Below are positions 10,143-22,439 of a stretch of 64,000 nucleotides of DNA, piece by piece. Location: positions 30,552,254 through 30,616,253 of the forward strand of contig OV121086.1 of NCBI GenBank assembly GCA_921293015.1. Reading direction: 5' to 3'. Both the position numbers and the translations under genes were made by a program. Numbering within the stretch: the stretch's first letter is position 1; each line of letters opens with the position of its first letter. Source of the stretch: Phorcus lineatus (lineage: Eukaryota > Mollusca > Gastropoda > Trochida > Trochidae). Under the pieces are notes generated by a model. The model had not been told where the DNA came from. It did not search any database and worked only from the letters and a program-made list of their open reading frames with translations.

Positions 10143-13100
10143 GAAAGGTTTCATGGTTATGACTTACTTGACATGTCCAATGTGAGACTTTGCATGCATC
10201 ACGCTGAGGAAGTGTTTCATTTTCAGAGCCTCATCTATTCCAGATGTATGCAAAAACTGGTGTCATTCTTATCTTGAGACGATTTAGCCAAGGCCAATAT
10301 TTGCATATCACATCCTGGCAAAATAACCTTATGCTTTGTGTGGAAGCAAGGTTTTGTGTAAAAGCCTTGTGTGCAGACTCCTAAGCTGGTGGAGATTATG
10401 ATTTATGGATTTTTATTGTCCCGTTGACCCAAAATAAGGACCACGCCTTTTAACTCTATTTTCATCTCCTTCAAAAGAAAGAAGTCTAGAAAGTAGTAAT
10501 CTTGTGTAAAGACTCCTTTGCTGATTTGGAATTCTAAATTATGGATTTGTGATTCTTTGAACCCCAAATCGATACACTTCCTTATTTAAATGTTCAGAAG
10601 CCGGTATTAACGTCCAATGAATACTCGTTACATGGCTCTATCGTTTTTCCTTCAAGTAAAAGCGTTCAACGAAAAACATGCTGGTTGATGTCTACTTTGT
10701 AGCATATCATCTTATTACTAAGATTTCTGCATTAGAACTAGTGCACTACTTAGGGTGAGAATACTTTGACAATTTCCTCAATGCAAGACTGAAGCTTATT
10801 GCAATTCTAGAAACTTCTGAGGCTCGGAGATCAAATCGGGGTAGCATTATCATCGGCTTTCTCAAATCAAGGATGGATAATTTGAGTGAAGAGTTTTCCT
10901 GACGGAAGTCCTTGAGGTGATAAAGTGAAGAGCATCAGAACATTCAGTCCTGGTTAAACGAGGATGGATAGTGTTACTTTTCTAGAATTAGTTTCTAGAT
11001 ATTCTGGTGCGATGTTCTTTTCTATGAAATGTGTACACTAACCATTTAACCCTTGCTGCTCACCTTTATACGGACACTCATTCCAGTTCCGGTTTATTGA
11101 CTAAATCATTATATATCTTTGAGAATAGTTTCTTTTCTATACCGCTTGAGACGGGGATGATCTCCTGTTCAGTATTAATGTTAAATTCACTCTAAGAATT
11201 ATAAAAAAATAAATGGATCCATTATGTTCAAGAACTGAGATATTGCGTTAGGTGTGTGTGTGTGGTTTTTTTAAACTTTTTTGTTTCTAATATTTGCATC
11301 ATTTAACAATTTAAAATTATAATAGACATTTGTTTGGGTTTTGGAAATTCTGACTCGTTTAAAGTAAAACACTTCCTTAATAAAAGGGATTTGGAATTGC
11401 CGTTTCAAATTCTTAAAATTTCAGACACGTCCGAGACTCGTAGAATATAATCTAGATACAGTACGAACTGAAACTTGTTATTAACATATATCCTGTTTTT
11501 TAGGCATTTATATATTGATAAATTAAGATAAGGTAAACAATAAACAGTATTCAAAATTCGGTAATTCAAAGTATTCTTAGTAAATGTTTTAGATATTCTT
11601 AAAATATAAATGATAAATGATCAATCAGTAATGAGATATCAATTTTACAATTCCAATATCACTAATTTATTTTGTCAAGAACATGTTAAATAAATATTTT
11701 AAGATTAACATTGTAAGAGCAAAATATCTCTTTTATTTGGAGTCATTGTCTACAATTTGTTATCTCAATGTGACATCTGGTACAGATACATTGTTTCATT
11801 TGACAAGAAATACTGTAAAATGATTCATAAAATCAAATAAATTCCTATTACAAAATGTTACAGATTGGACGTCAAAAACTAACAACAGCCTTACAACTAA
11901 ATTCTCTTTATGAATAGAAAAAGGAAAACCACTCAAGGGAATTTTACCAAAAAGATATTGGTGTCTATCTGTGTGTTTTATTTAAAAATATATATATTCT
12001 ATAGAAAACCATTTTCCCAAAATTGTAATCAAAACTAAATTTAAAGTATTGACACAATGTTCACAGTAGATGGTCTAAACTTCTTCACATCTGTAAATTT
12101 TCATAAGGTAAATCTGTACTCGAAATACCCGCACTTGATTTGTGTAAGCCAATAAAAAATGATCGTCGATGGGGCCTATGACCCTCCAAGAAATCGCTTA
12201 GGAACGACGGGTTCCTTTCCTATTCAACTTCCTCTAGTGAAGATATCATTCTAACATGACATCAATGAGGTTAAGATTATATATATTTTGGTTGCGTTTT
12301 TTTTCAATGAATTTAAGTCTTGCTCTGTTTAAAGTGTAAGTTTCTTTCATTCAGATGAGTATTTTCCGTAGCGGGAAACACGTGAAATTTCGCAACCCAA
12401 TCTATATTTGAACGATGTCATAAGGATCAGTTATTAAGTACAAACTATGATTGACATTAATCACAATCTGATATACTAGTATATCTTTTATAGTTATATT
12501 AAATAAGAGCAAAGGTGAAAGACTGGCATTAGGTAATAGTGTTGGCAGTTGTAAGGTAACAGACTGTGACCTGAAATTGGTTGTTGAACTATTTTCTGGT
12601 TGTCAATACACGTGCATTAAGAAACTGTGTTGACTTGACAAAAGCAAACATGTTCAATTTCGTAATTAAAAAAACTTACCACCTTAGGTAATCTGATATA
12701 CAAATCTAGTCGCTATCTCATTGTGGATAGTGCAAATTCTGTTTCTCATCCATCTTAAAAACTATCTAGATAGGATCACCTTTTCAACCTTTTGGTCATT
12801 ACTTGTATAAACAAATTCTTTTCTGAAATAAAATTGCAGTGGATGATGGATGAAAAATGTCAAAAATCCCCTTCTCTTTATTAAGTACCTTTGCATATTT
12901 GATCTGAAAGTTATGTCCAAAGGCATTTAAAGAATCAATTATTTTGATTATCGATGGAAAACACAGAACTCTTTGATGGACATTGATTTTGGATCGTGGC
13001 AAGGATCTCCAGTTCTCTTCAAAGGGAAGAGGGTCCCTCATTACATACTTTTAAGTTGTCATAATTATTTGAATTTTACAAGTTCTGGCAAAGTTAAATA

Positions 13101-13566
13101 AATCCAAATTGAGAAACAACTTTTACAATTTTGCACACCTTTCAACTTTCTTCTAAAAAATTGACTCGACATGCAATGAATGTTATAACGATCTTGTGTG
13201 ATATTGTTTTCGATGACAAATCTAATAGAGATGCTTCTTTCTTTTTACACGGTCTATTTGCCTATAAACTGCGTGACTGTCAGAGAAAATAACCTTAAGC
13301 TCAGAGGGCTTCGAAAAAAATGTATATGACAGCAAAATAATGAATGGTAACAAACATAATGACCCAAGATTAATTTATTTTCTTTCGAAAAATAATACGG
13401 GAGAACAATTAAATGTTTGAGTGAAATTGATATAAACCCTCGTTCCCTTTTAAAGACATGAATATGCAATGAAATACATCATTCATTTTTAAATCATGAT
13501 TTTGAAAAGGGGTAATGTTCACTCGGAACCAAATAGACCTAACGTTACTTTCAATATTTAACTACC
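10143..13566. other. No gene seen; one diverged tandem duplication
   Basis: This is AT-rich unique DNA without long ORFs. Around 10365 and 10501 a block beginning CTTGTGT..AGACTCCT recurs with a period of about 136 bp, giving a diverged two-copy duplication. The rest holds only short simple-sequence tracts. Confidence 0.5.
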
Positions 13567-14196
13567 TTAAAGGCACTAGTGCACGCTTTTACGGTTTAAA
13601 TTGGCTATTTTAAGGTTTAAGAGGACTTATGCATTCACTTAAACTTTCTATCGATGCAATGAAATACTTAAAATTCTTTACAATTGACCTGCAATCAACA
13701 ATGAAAAAATTTAGACAGCCGCAGTCGGCTTGGACATATAACAAATCTAAGGTTAGCTGTGCACAAAACGGATAAATTATAGACAGTTGAAAGCGGATGA
13801 ACTATTATTATGTGCAGCTGTTGAATTTACCTACACTCTGAACTGAGAACAAATAATGAATAATGTTTTATGACAGCAATGTTGTAAATAAACCGATTTA
13901 ATAACACAGCATTAGCATTGCTATTAGATTGACCAAAGCGGCTGCCGTTTCCGATGTTTTGGTTATAAGCAAAATCTTAATATTTCCAATATCATAGTTC
14001 ATGCGGATTTATTGTAACGTAACATTAAATACTTCCGGTCTTTAAAAATCAACTTTACTACCTGAATACGTAAATATGTGTTAAATAACTCACGAGGTAG
14101 ATTACTTGAGTGAGGATCTTGAATAATATCGAGAGATATGCAGTATCTGTGCATTCGTTGTGTTAAAGAAATATTGGTGTGCACTAGTGCGTTTAA
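13567..14196 (+). mobile_element. TTAA-flanked MITE, family C, copy 2 (630 bp)
   Basis: TTAA at 13567-13570 and 14193-14196 bounds inverted ends: AGGCACTAGTGCACGC at the left, and GTGTGCACTAGTGCGT at the right. The termini contain the palindrome GCACTAGTGC. The interior is AT-rich, with no ORF above the noise. This is the most complete of three copies and serves as the family reference. Mobilisation by a piggyBac-like enzyme is inferred from the TTAA target. Confidence 0.88.
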
Positions 14197-14689
14197 ATAT
14201 ACTTTAAAAACAAGCCATCAATCACATTTAAATACTATATTAGTTATAAAGAAAATTTCACAAAAGAAATTGACGAAAATAAAAGAAATGTTGCCACGGA
14301 AAACGCCAAAGATAAACGTGGAAAGAAGTGAACAACCCAAACCAGCGCAAATCTATATACACACGCTCATTCAACTCTAGGTCTCAGTTTTTTTCGTTCT
14401 GCTCTGGAAACGAAATTTCTTCATCTAATTAGATTTACCAATATTACAGACGGAATCTTAAAAACAAAGGGGGTTGTCGGAGTTGCTTTGGAGGAAACAC
14501 GTGAATTTTCTATTACAATTTATCAGGCAATCAATAGATAATTTATAATTACTTGTGAAAATAATTAGTAACGCTGTAATACGCATTAATGTATATGTAA
14601 CATCATAAATGTTCTTGAAGAACATGCTGACCGATATTGAAAGGTTACAACGTTAGTCTATCTTGCCCGTGTCATTGCCAGCCAGGTGA

Positions 14690-14697
14690 TGACGTCA
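14690..14697. promoter_or_regulatory. CRE octamer TGACGTCA
   Basis: A perfect CREB/ATF palindrome in GGTGATGACGTCATATAC, in unique sequence. No promoter context was recognised. Confidence 0.3.
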
Positions 14698-15106
14698 TAT
14701 ACTTGTAGGATAGATGACTACAGATAAATTCCCTGAGCGATGGACGAAGAGATGTGCATTAATTTAGAGCTATTTAACAAGTTTATTTTAAATAAAGGGG
14801 TCTCCTTTCGAGTGAATTTGCAGCATATTTTGTTAACTACCTGGACTAACTGATACTGGAAACTAGAAAAACTGGTAGTTCCCAAAATGCTAGCATCAGG
14901 CAGACGGACGGAGACCATTTCAATATATAAATGTTGAATTCCATTCATAACTTTGATTGCATCCAATCAGGTTTCTACATTTTGTGCCCAAGAAATCTTC
15001 ATATTTAGACAGAGTTTGTATAGGAATTTATGACGCAGATACCTCTCTTGGGAGAGAATGGTAGCTATAGAAAATTAAACGATTGTAAAGAAAAGTTTAA
15101 ATGGTT

Positions 15107-15436
15107 TACTCAAGCGCTGTGGTTAGTGCGTTCGGCTTGGGATCAAGAGGTATGTTGTTCGAATCCCGCCTGGGGCTTGGTAACTTTGTCTGCAGTAGAG
15201 AACCGTTCTACAGGCAGTAAGGTTTGGGTGCAATGCTACACTGAATTTCAGCGCAGTACCACCCATGGTTCAATAGTTTTAACACATGCTCAAAGGTCAC
15301 ACCGCAATGTAAAGCTACAATTGTGTTGCGGATTTTCTACCTGCATAAATACTATCACCTCTGATGTATGTGACGTAATCTTTCTGATGAATGTGAAATA
15401 ATCTTGAAAGCGACGACGACGACGAAACACCTCACC
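15107..15436 (+). mobile_element. SINE family B copy 2
   Basis: It has a tRNA-like head with A-box-like AGCGCTGTGGTTAG and B-box-like TTGTTCGAATCCC. The shared centre (GGTTTGGGTGCAATGCTAC, ACCCATGGTTC) follows, then the end AATAATCTTGAAAGCG and a small GAC-repeat before CACCTCACC. The GAC run is a private expansion. The ORF crossing it is a chance reading of SINE sequence. Confidence 0.88.
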
Positions 15437-15990
15437 TTAAAATCTCAATTTATTCTCTGTTTCTAGAGCTCAATGGTCGATACTTTTTCCATAACAATCA
15501 TGTTTTTTCTCAACATATTCAAATTATTGAAATAAACAAAATTTGAAAATAATTTCGTGGTTTTTTGGTGTCTGATCTGAAAGTCAATTGGCGTTAACGT
15601 CACCTGTTTGGTTGATTTCACAAAAGAATGGCCCAAGAGCTAAATTTACAAGCAAAGTTCGAGATAAAGGATAAACGTCTGGAAAAGTCTCGCGCGAGCA
15701 GCCTTTGATAATATGCTCGGGAGTAGCAGACTAAGAAACCACTGTTCTGTACGTCGTCAGGGACTTACTGACCTACAACAGTCCTTATTACAACTATTCA
15801 CCATTTGTGAATTGATCAGAAAGTAGTCATTTCTGGTCCCTCAATCAGACTTGGGGGTGCTTCGTGGGCGTTTGAGTCTGGGGTACCTGGAGAAATTGTT
15901 CAAGCCTTAGGCTTCTGGAAAAGTGACACTAATTTGAAATCTCGAGTAAGACCCTATAAATTTTACCAAATAATGTATCCCAGTATTTGT

Positions 15991-16315
15991 GAGTGAGTGA
16001 GTGAGTGAGTTGGGGTTTAACGTGCTTTGAACAATATTTCAGTTATTACACACGTGGATGACAAGCATCCAAAAGAGAGTGGACAGATCAGGGAGAAAGG
16101 GATCGACAGGATAAGGGAAAAGACGGAAAGAAAGGCATAGTGAGAGATAGACAACAGGTTTTCGAACGACTCAAATTTGGACTGGCTTCTACCAGTCGAC
16201 CTGTCCAGCTTGGGAGTCCCTACCAGGAGCATATAAACTCCGGCTGGCATAGCTCTCGGGGTCTCTGAAGCACTCAAACCACCACACCACGATAAGGTAT
16301 TGAGTCAAGTGGTGG
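15991..16315 (-). mobile_element. SINE family A, full-length reference copy, 12-bp target duplication
   Basis: CCCAGTATTTGT is perfectly duplicated at 15979-15990 and 16316-16327, so both ends are exact. Read on the minus strand, the element is 325 bp: CCACCACTTGACTCAATACC at the 5' end, an A-box-like TGGTGTGGTGG, a middle region, and the 3' end CGTTAAACCCCAACTCACTC with extra ACTC units. No clear B box is seen, so whether the head comes from a tRNA is uncertain. The LINE partner is unknown, but family B ends in the same GTTAAACCCCAACTCAC motif. Confidence 0.96.
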
Positions 16316-16689
16316 CCCAGTATTTGTAATCATTAATGATTTTCATGTAATGTACTTACAAGTCGTAATTATTAACTGTTTTTCGAGTCAATACTTATTG
16401 AAATTAATCAAACTGTTATTACTTCTATACAACACGCCTGTTAGACTTGTCCTCGGAGGTCTTCTTCAAGGAGGCAACTAAAGAATCACGTAGCAATGGA
16501 TGACCATGGACCCTTACGGGTGAGTTGTGTGTGGTGTGATAGAGGGAGGTCGACCTACAGTAACATGTTGGCAGGGATCACTCAGATGCAAGCGTTGATC
16601 ACAAATTCCTCTCAGAAAAAGAATTGCTTCTGGTTTGTCTTCAAACAAACATAATACAATAATTTCGTCAAAGAACCGAACCAAACCAA

Positions 16690-16752
16690 TGTGAGCGAGT
16701 GAGTTTGGGTTTAACGTGTTTTGAACCATATTTCAGTTATAAAACACGTGCA
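16690..16752 (-). mobile_element. SINE family A 3' end fragment
   Basis: Only about 60 bp of the 3' end is left (GTGAGCGAGTGAGTTTGGGT to AAAACACGTG). Its length suits a severely 5'-truncated insertion. Confidence 0.8.
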
Positions 16753-16941
16753 AACCAAGGTGATATACAGCGGGAACTTGTTAACACATCTGGAATACGT
16801 ACAAAGATAACAAGACTTCCTTTTTTTATCATGACAGTTCCAGGGACACGCCAACATTTGTTCCAATAAAATCACGGTATGGTTTTGCCGATTGTTGTAC
16901 GTTTCTAATTTTTTCTTTGATATTCTAAAAGTTCCATTTCA

Positions 16942-17154
16942 ATGGAAAAAGCGGTGGGCTTGGCGGTCATACTGGATTTCGGGCATCCATTTCAAGCTGG
17001 AAAGAACATCACTAGGTCAAGGCATGATGGAATTGTAACTGAATATAACGAGTCATATCCGCGAGGCACTTTCACTATCAATAAACCAACTATAGAGTAC
17101 CAGATGCATATAACGTTAAAATATTCATTACAATCCAGTTACATTTGTAATTGA
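16942..17154 (+). CDS. Possible small ORF of 70 codons, unrecognised
   Basis: An ATG-initiated frame of 70 codons that is richer in G+C than its surroundings and has mixed amino-acid composition. It sits just upstream of the 2.3-kb CCCAGCAGGCAC element. A run of T-rich sequence ending TAAAAG precedes the ATG and might be a splice acceptor. I recognise no domain, signal peptide or membrane segment. It may be a gene fragment or chance; the only support is composition. Confidence 0.2.
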   Translation: MEKAVGLAVILDFGHPFQAGKNITRSRHDGIVTEYNESYPRGTFTINKPTIEYQMHITLKYSLQSSYICN

Positions 17155-17783
17155 AATAAGTGTCGGTGTAAAGACATACCCAGCAGGCACACAACGTGGC
17201 TGCCAGGTGGCGGTTTCGTCGCCACGTCGCAGTCGCATTGCGACGTATTTGTCACGTCGATGTCACGTCACAATGAGGTTGCCACCTACTAGTTGCAGTG
17301 TGACGTAGTATGGACGTGGCCGGCACGTCGCGTTACAGTTCGGTTTTCCCGTCGCACCAACACGTCTCTGCAACGTAGCTTTACTACGGTTATGTCTATT
17401 TAACAATAATTTTTATTTTTTAGTTAGATACAGAATTCGTATTTTCACTGAGTGAAATAATAAATGTTATCCTTCTCCGTGAAATAATAGAACAATCATA
17501 TGACGTCCTGAAAAATATAATTTATACTTTACTCGATGAGATAAAGAGACTATATGACATTTCTCGTCGAATACCATGTAAATCTCATCGAGTGAAGTAG
17601 AACTTTATATTTTCAAGAGCGTCTTAATCCGTGCATTAATCCTCTCTACTATATAGAAGATATAATACTATAACATTGGTTACATATGTAGGACTCAGAT
17701 CTGTGGCGGGTCTCTAATCTATGGCAGATTTCCTAATTTGTGGCGCGTTTGATTGTCAGATTGTTCAATGCCGTCATGCTAAG

Positions 17784-17807
17784 TGACGTCATTATGCGAT
17801 GACGTCA
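17784..17807. promoter_or_regulatory. Tandem CRE sites inside the 2.3-kb element
   Basis: TGACGTCA occurs twice, at 17784-17791 and 17800-17807, separated by 8 bp. They lie about 750 bp upstream of the coding-like exon in the same element, so they could be part of an internal promoter; that is inference. Confidence 0.4.
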
Positions 17808-18549
17808 TAATAGCTTACTGTTCCCGTCGTAATAATTTCAAGTTCCATAGCGATAACGATTTTACAATGCGATTTGGGACCCAGACTTGTGACAAATTGA
17901 ATTGACAACACCCTAACAAATAAGAATCATCAAAAGATTTGCCTTCTGACATGAAAACATGTCAGTCTTGACCAAATCATCGCTGCTATCATCTAACTAA
18001 AACTAATTGTATGATCTTTTTAGCCCTTGGATACCCGTTACTGTGTCTTCTTTAGCCCTAAGATATTGGAAGACTAACGATTTTTAGGGTTAGTTCGTCT
18101 AGCGTAAGGTTTGGTAAATCATTGCAGTTGATAGGTACTAGTGCCTGTTGTCTAAATAAATTTTCTATAATTTTATTGGAATTTTAAAAAACATGTCATT
18201 TAGGTAGAAATATATTTCGGATCACATTTTATGAATAAATCAAAGGTCGCGGTGTTTCATTTAAAGTAAATGAGGAATGATTATTTAATCATGAACATCA
18301 TCTAAAACATATAGCTAATCGTCCTATCATCATTACACATAACATCTCAAAATATGCCATATGATTATCTATTGATGATAAACCGTGTGGTAACCATAGA
18401 TCCATAGCTGAGATACCCTTAATGTGATATGGCAATATATAAAGATATAATGTCATACAATAGTTGTCAACCATTGACGCCATATCTCCACTTTTATTAA
18501 GTTCTTAATAATCTTAATAATGTGATAATCACCTTTTCCCTAGAATACT

Positions 18550-18723
18550 ATGATTTCTGTCACAGATGCAGTCTTGGACAATGTCCCTACGAGCTCAGAA
18601 TCAGAGATATCTTCTTTGATCGGGGAGTACATTAAACATGCCCCAAGAAAACTACTGAGGATGAGGGAGAGAGTGACACGTGCTCAGGCAGAGGGAAGCA
18701 GAGGAGCAGATGAATCGGATTAA
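18550..18723 (+). CDS. Probable terminal coding exon, 57 codons plus stop, unrecognised
   Basis: The ATG frame 18550-18723 has coding-like composition (near 50% G+C in AT-rich DNA). Two plausible splice acceptors precede it: a pyrimidine-rich tract ending TTTTCCCTAG (18543) and TTTCTGTCACAG (about 18564). The translated end is hydrophilic and charged, with a serine/glutamate stretch, then an arginine-rich segment (RKLLRMRERVTRAQAE) and a GADESD terminus. It stops at TAA, and AATAAA follows about 35 bp later, as expected of a 3' terminal exon. It lies inside the CCCAGCAGGCAC element, so it may be part of that element's own protein. Upstream exons were not found and no domain was recognised. 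Confidence 0.4.
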   Translation: MISVTDAVLDNVPTSSESEISSLIGEYIKHAPRKLLRMRERVTRAQAEGSRGADESD

Positions 18724-18984
18724 TCGATGTCTATGTGGTGGGGGGAACAAAGTTCAATTAAGAATAAAAAAACTTATTCCTCTGTTTAAGCGTGTGTTTT
18801 TCTTCAATTCATTACTTGTATAACAAACATTATGAGAATGTTGCAGCATAACGTCGTTGACCAAAAATCTTAAATGATGGATATGACATGGCAACAGACC
18901 AGCAACGTCGCAACATCAACTTCTGATAACATGGCTCCAATTTTGCAGGCACCTGACCTAGTAACGTCGCCAGCATGTTGTGAT

Positions 18985-19445
18985 ACCGAAAATCCCTTCA
19001 ATGGTGCCATGTGCCACGTGCCAAGCTGACAACGTAGCTGTCACGTACTGAAACCATGTTGATGGAATGTTGCCTTGTCACGTCGCCGGCCTGTTGCCAT
19101 ACCACGTCGCCGGCAGACCGTTAGAATCTGCAAATATTACCTATAAACAACGGAATGGTAACGTTGTCTTGTCACTCTCTGACAACGTAGCTACAACGTA
19201 TTGAAGCCACGTTGCCGGAACGTTGCCATGTCACGTAACATGCACGTTGCAATGACACGTCGCCAGCTAACCCTGAAATGGTGCATATGCCACATAACGA
19301 CGACGTGACGGCAACGTTGCCGCGCGACCTTCATACGACTTAGATGTCACGTTTTATTGCCACGTCGCAAAGACGTCACATTGACACGTTGCATACACGT
19401 CGCATTGCCACGTCGCAGGCAAACCATGAAATGGTGCAAATACGA
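18985..19445. repeat. Subterminal tandem repeats of about 155 bp in the 2.3-kb element
   Basis: A landmark of the type CCNTGAAATGGTGCA recurs near 18988 (TTCAATGGTGCC), 19116 (diverged), 19268 and 19423. Each is followed by ACGT-rich text (AACGTTGCC, CACGTCGC). The spacing is about 155 bp for the inner pairs and shorter for the first. The array occurs only at the right end, making the element asymmetric. Confidence 0.65.
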
Positions 19446-20082
19446 CCATATGGCAACGGAACGGCTACGTTGCCGTGCGACGTGGCTGCCACGCTGAGTG
19501 CCTGCTGGGTAATAATTATTATATAATGTTATTCCCTAAGAAAAGGAAGAAATACTTCGAAAGAAATCCATTCTTGGTGACGACAGCCGGAAAAGCTAAA
19601 CAGAACTATATTTTGTATAATAGGTGTGAAGTTTGCATGACACGATGGGGAGCACAGGAATCTGAACTTCTTTAACTTTGCAGTGAAGACAGATTTAGAC
19701 TGGAAAAGATTCCTAAAGGAAAACGAATATGTGTCAAAACCCGACCGAGGTGGGATAAAACAATCGCTGTTCATACCAGTATTTACATTTATTTTACATC
19801 TTTTGAAAGCCAATTTAAATTTTAAACTTTGTGTAATTTGACAAGATAGGGTTGCCGGACAATAAAGTTACAGCTGAAATACGAAAAGGTATTAATTTTT
19901 CATGACGTCACGGCAACTTATCTGGCACGGGGATAGCGCCAACGTTATTTTTAAGAAGCGCTAAAGAGTTAAAATTTGAGCCTTAAACAGTATTTGCTGA
20001 TGAAAACCGGTGAAATGCCAAGCCGTGGATATATACCGAAAAAGCTTCACCCAAAAGCAAATGTGATAAAGTCATAAAAGAT

Positions 20083-20375
20083 GAATGAGTAGGGATTTAA
20101 CGTGCTTTCAACAATATTTCAGTTATTAAACACATGGATGACAAGCATCCAAAGGAGAGTGGACAGATCAGGGAGAAAGTGATCGAAAGGATGAGGAAAA
20201 AAGACTGAAAGAAGTCAGAGATAGTAAGCAGGTTTTAGAAGGACTCAAATTTGGTCTTGCTTCTACCCGATCGACCTGTCCAACTTGGGTGTCCCTACCA
20301 TGAGCAAGTAAGCTCCAGCTGGCATAGCTCTCGGCATCTCTGAAGCACGCAAACCACAATACCACGATAAGGTAT
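20083..20375 (-). mobile_element. SINE family A copy
   Basis: It is near-complete: GAGTAGGGATTTAACGTG is at the tail side and CCACGATAAGGTATT at the head side. The tail has lost its GTGAGTGAG repeats. A weak flanking similarity (AAAGATGAAT / AAAGATTAAT) may be an eroded target duplication. Confidence 0.9.
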
Positions 20376-20677
20376 TCGTTAAAGATTAATCATTGTAGCA
20401 CAAACCATCACGAGTGCAGGAGGATTCACTTGCGAGTACACGAACCACTCTGTAGGGGCAACGACAGCTACTCGCTTGTTCAACGCAAGAATACTGTAGC
20501 AACTGATTTGTGTTTTCGGGTGTTCGAATCCCCCAGGCCGGGTGTTTCGAGTACCCGAGAAATAAAACTAATTCTAAAAAAAACTCAATCTGCTTCAGAT
20601 CTGCGCACATTTGAAGTCGAAATTGGGGATCCCTGCGATGTGAACCCTAGAGACAATAAAAAATTGGACTCTCATAC

Positions 20678-20999
20678 CCCACTTCTAGCCTCAATACCTT
20701 ATCGTGGTTTGGGGGTTTCCGTGCTTCAGATACCCCGAGAGCTATGCCAGCTGGAGCTAACATGCTCCAGGTAGTAAACCAAGCTGGACAAAGTCGACGG
20801 GTAGAACCCAGACCAAATTTTGAGTCGTTCTTAAACCTGCCTTCGATCTCTTAATATGCCTTTCTTTCTGTTCTTTCCCTAATCCTTTCGATCCCTTACT
20901 CCCTGAACTTTCCACTCTCGTTTGAATGTTTGTCATCCACGTGTTTAATAACAAAAAATTTTCAAAACACGTTAACCCCCAACTCACTCACTCACTCAC
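20678..20999 (+). mobile_element. SINE family A copy
   Basis: The copy is full-length or nearly so, from CCCACTTCTAGCCTCAATAC to CCCCCAACTCACTCACTCAC. It has an A-box-like TGGTTTGGGGG and a small deletion after GCTCCAGGTAG. The region just upstream (20505-20560) has a B-box-like GTTCGAATCCC with no tRNA fold that I could complete. Confidence 0.9.
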
Positions 21000-21170
21000 T
21001 TGTGATACCCGGCCCGACCCGTTGCCGGGTACTCCACAGTTTAAAATGATTTTAAGGCGCTAACCCTGAAGCGCCAATTTCAAGTCATGATTCAAACTCA
21101 AAGATGCCTATGAATAGTTAATGTATTGATATCATTTTAAACCGATGTCATACGACTTTGCATCCTCGGT

Positions 21171-21468
21171 TTGGACTCTGTACCTTATCGTTGTGTGGTG
21201 GTTTGCGTGTTTCAGAGACCTCATAAGCTATGCCAGCCTGCGCTTACATGCTCCTGGTAGGCGCACCTAAGCTTGACAGGTCGACGGGTCGAAATTTGAG
21301 TCGTTGTAAAACCTGCTTTCTGTCTCTCACTATGCCTTTTTCAGTCTGTTCCCTCATCCTTTCGATCCCTTCCTCCCTGACCCGTCCATTATCTATTGAA
21401 TGAGTGGAATCTACGTGATTAAATGACTAAAATATTGTGCAAAACACTTTTAACCCAAACTCGCTCAC
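21171..21468 (+). mobile_element. SINE family A copy with eroded target duplication
   Basis: A near-complete element ending CCCAAACTCGCTCAC. It is flanked by TGCATCCTCGGT (from 21159) and TGCATCCATGGT (from 21469), 10 of 12 matching. Many substitutions relative to 15991-16315 suggest an older copy. Confidence 0.88.
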
Positions 21469-21475
21469 TGCATCC

Positions 21476-22425
21476 ATGGTCGTCTAGGGTTAATTTTCCG
21501 ATACTCTTAAAGCCGGATTGTGCCAATGAAAGAAATGAGAGGGTTAGCTGGTAAGACATTTAGCATGGTTTTGAGAACAAGTCTAATGTGGACGCCGAGT
21601 TCCTTAAATTCACAATCGCTCCTGGAACTCTTTTGCTTTGTATAATGTTATGATAACCTTACCTATAATGAAACGGTTGTTTACGAATTGATATATTTGA
21701 TAACACTGAATTTTAAATAATCCACTTCAGCGCATTCTTGGAAATTCGAATTTGAAATTTTTAAGGAAACCTTCCCTCCTGATTGGCCAAAAACATGAAA
21801 GTATGACTCAACCGACCAATGGTTATGCTGATAGGGTGTATTGCTCGTGTGCAGCATATCGTTATTTATGTACTGACTTATTTTACATATGGATGATATA
21901 ACAAAAGTGAAGTTCGAGATAAGCGCATTAAACTGTTACAAAGGACGAGTAGTCGTATGTCTAAGCTAGCTTGTGCTTATCCCTTTTCTCAAATGATCCT
22001 CCATTAAATTTAATGATTTGAGACCCGAAGACGAGAAATATCGAGTAAGTTTAAGTTTTGTATATTCCCGAAATAATCTAAATTGATCTCATAACCTTAA
22101 CACGGTCATTTCGTTGTGTTGTTACGTTAAATACTTCATAAAACAAATATGACATGGGTGTCTCCGTTAGAGGACATAACAAATAAAAGCAGTGTGGGTG
22201 TTATTCTCATGTAATGAATACTTTAGTGCTTTCTCGAATCGTTATACTTCAAAGATACAAATGTACATGAAATAACACGCGCATGATTTGCGAAATTGCG
22301 TGCGCCGATATTAATATAAATAACTGAAAATATCATTGATATTTGTATACTGGTCCATACATAATATTTGTGCTATTTTTCAGAATTTGTATAGGGAAAA
22401 AAAAACATTAAATTAGCAATAGGAT
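21476..22425. other. No gene seen
   Basis: AT-rich unique DNA between the SINE cluster and the tRNA gene. I found no coding ORF, no dispersed repeat and no clear regulatory cluster. Confidence 0.4.
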
Positions 22426-22434
22426 AAAAAAAAA
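22426..22434 (-). terminator. RNA polymerase III terminator of the tRNA-Glu gene
   Basis: A run of nine A on the plus strand reads as nine T on the minus strand, starting 5 nt beyond the tRNA 3' end. This is the canonical pol III stop. Confidence 0.9.
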
Positions 22435-22439
22435 TTGTC

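Larger units (their letters stand above)
17179..19509. mobile_element. 2.3-kb DNA transposon-like element, CCCAGCAGGCAC terminal inverted repeats
   Basis: The left end begins CCCAGCAGGCACACAACGTG (17179) and the right end, reversed, begins CCCAGCAGGCACTCAGCGTG (to 19509). About 28 of the first 33 bases agree. TA flanks both sides (17177-17178, 19510-19511). The outermost about 220 bp on the left and about 670 bp on the right are dense in ACGT-core motifs (CACGTCGC, ACGTTGCC), unlike the AT-rich surroundings. The middle is AT-rich, with two CRE sites and one coding-like exon. The superfamily is not assigned. Confidence 0.85.

Noticed and set aside
15030..15401. 123-codon ORF
   Set aside because: Most of it overlies SINE family B; similar frames appear in other SINE copies (26476, 40233) by descent.
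20430..20774. 114-codon ORF and a tRNA-like GTTCGAATCCC
   Set aside because: No protein family recognised, it runs into SINE family A, and I could not complete a cloverleaf around the B-box-like site.
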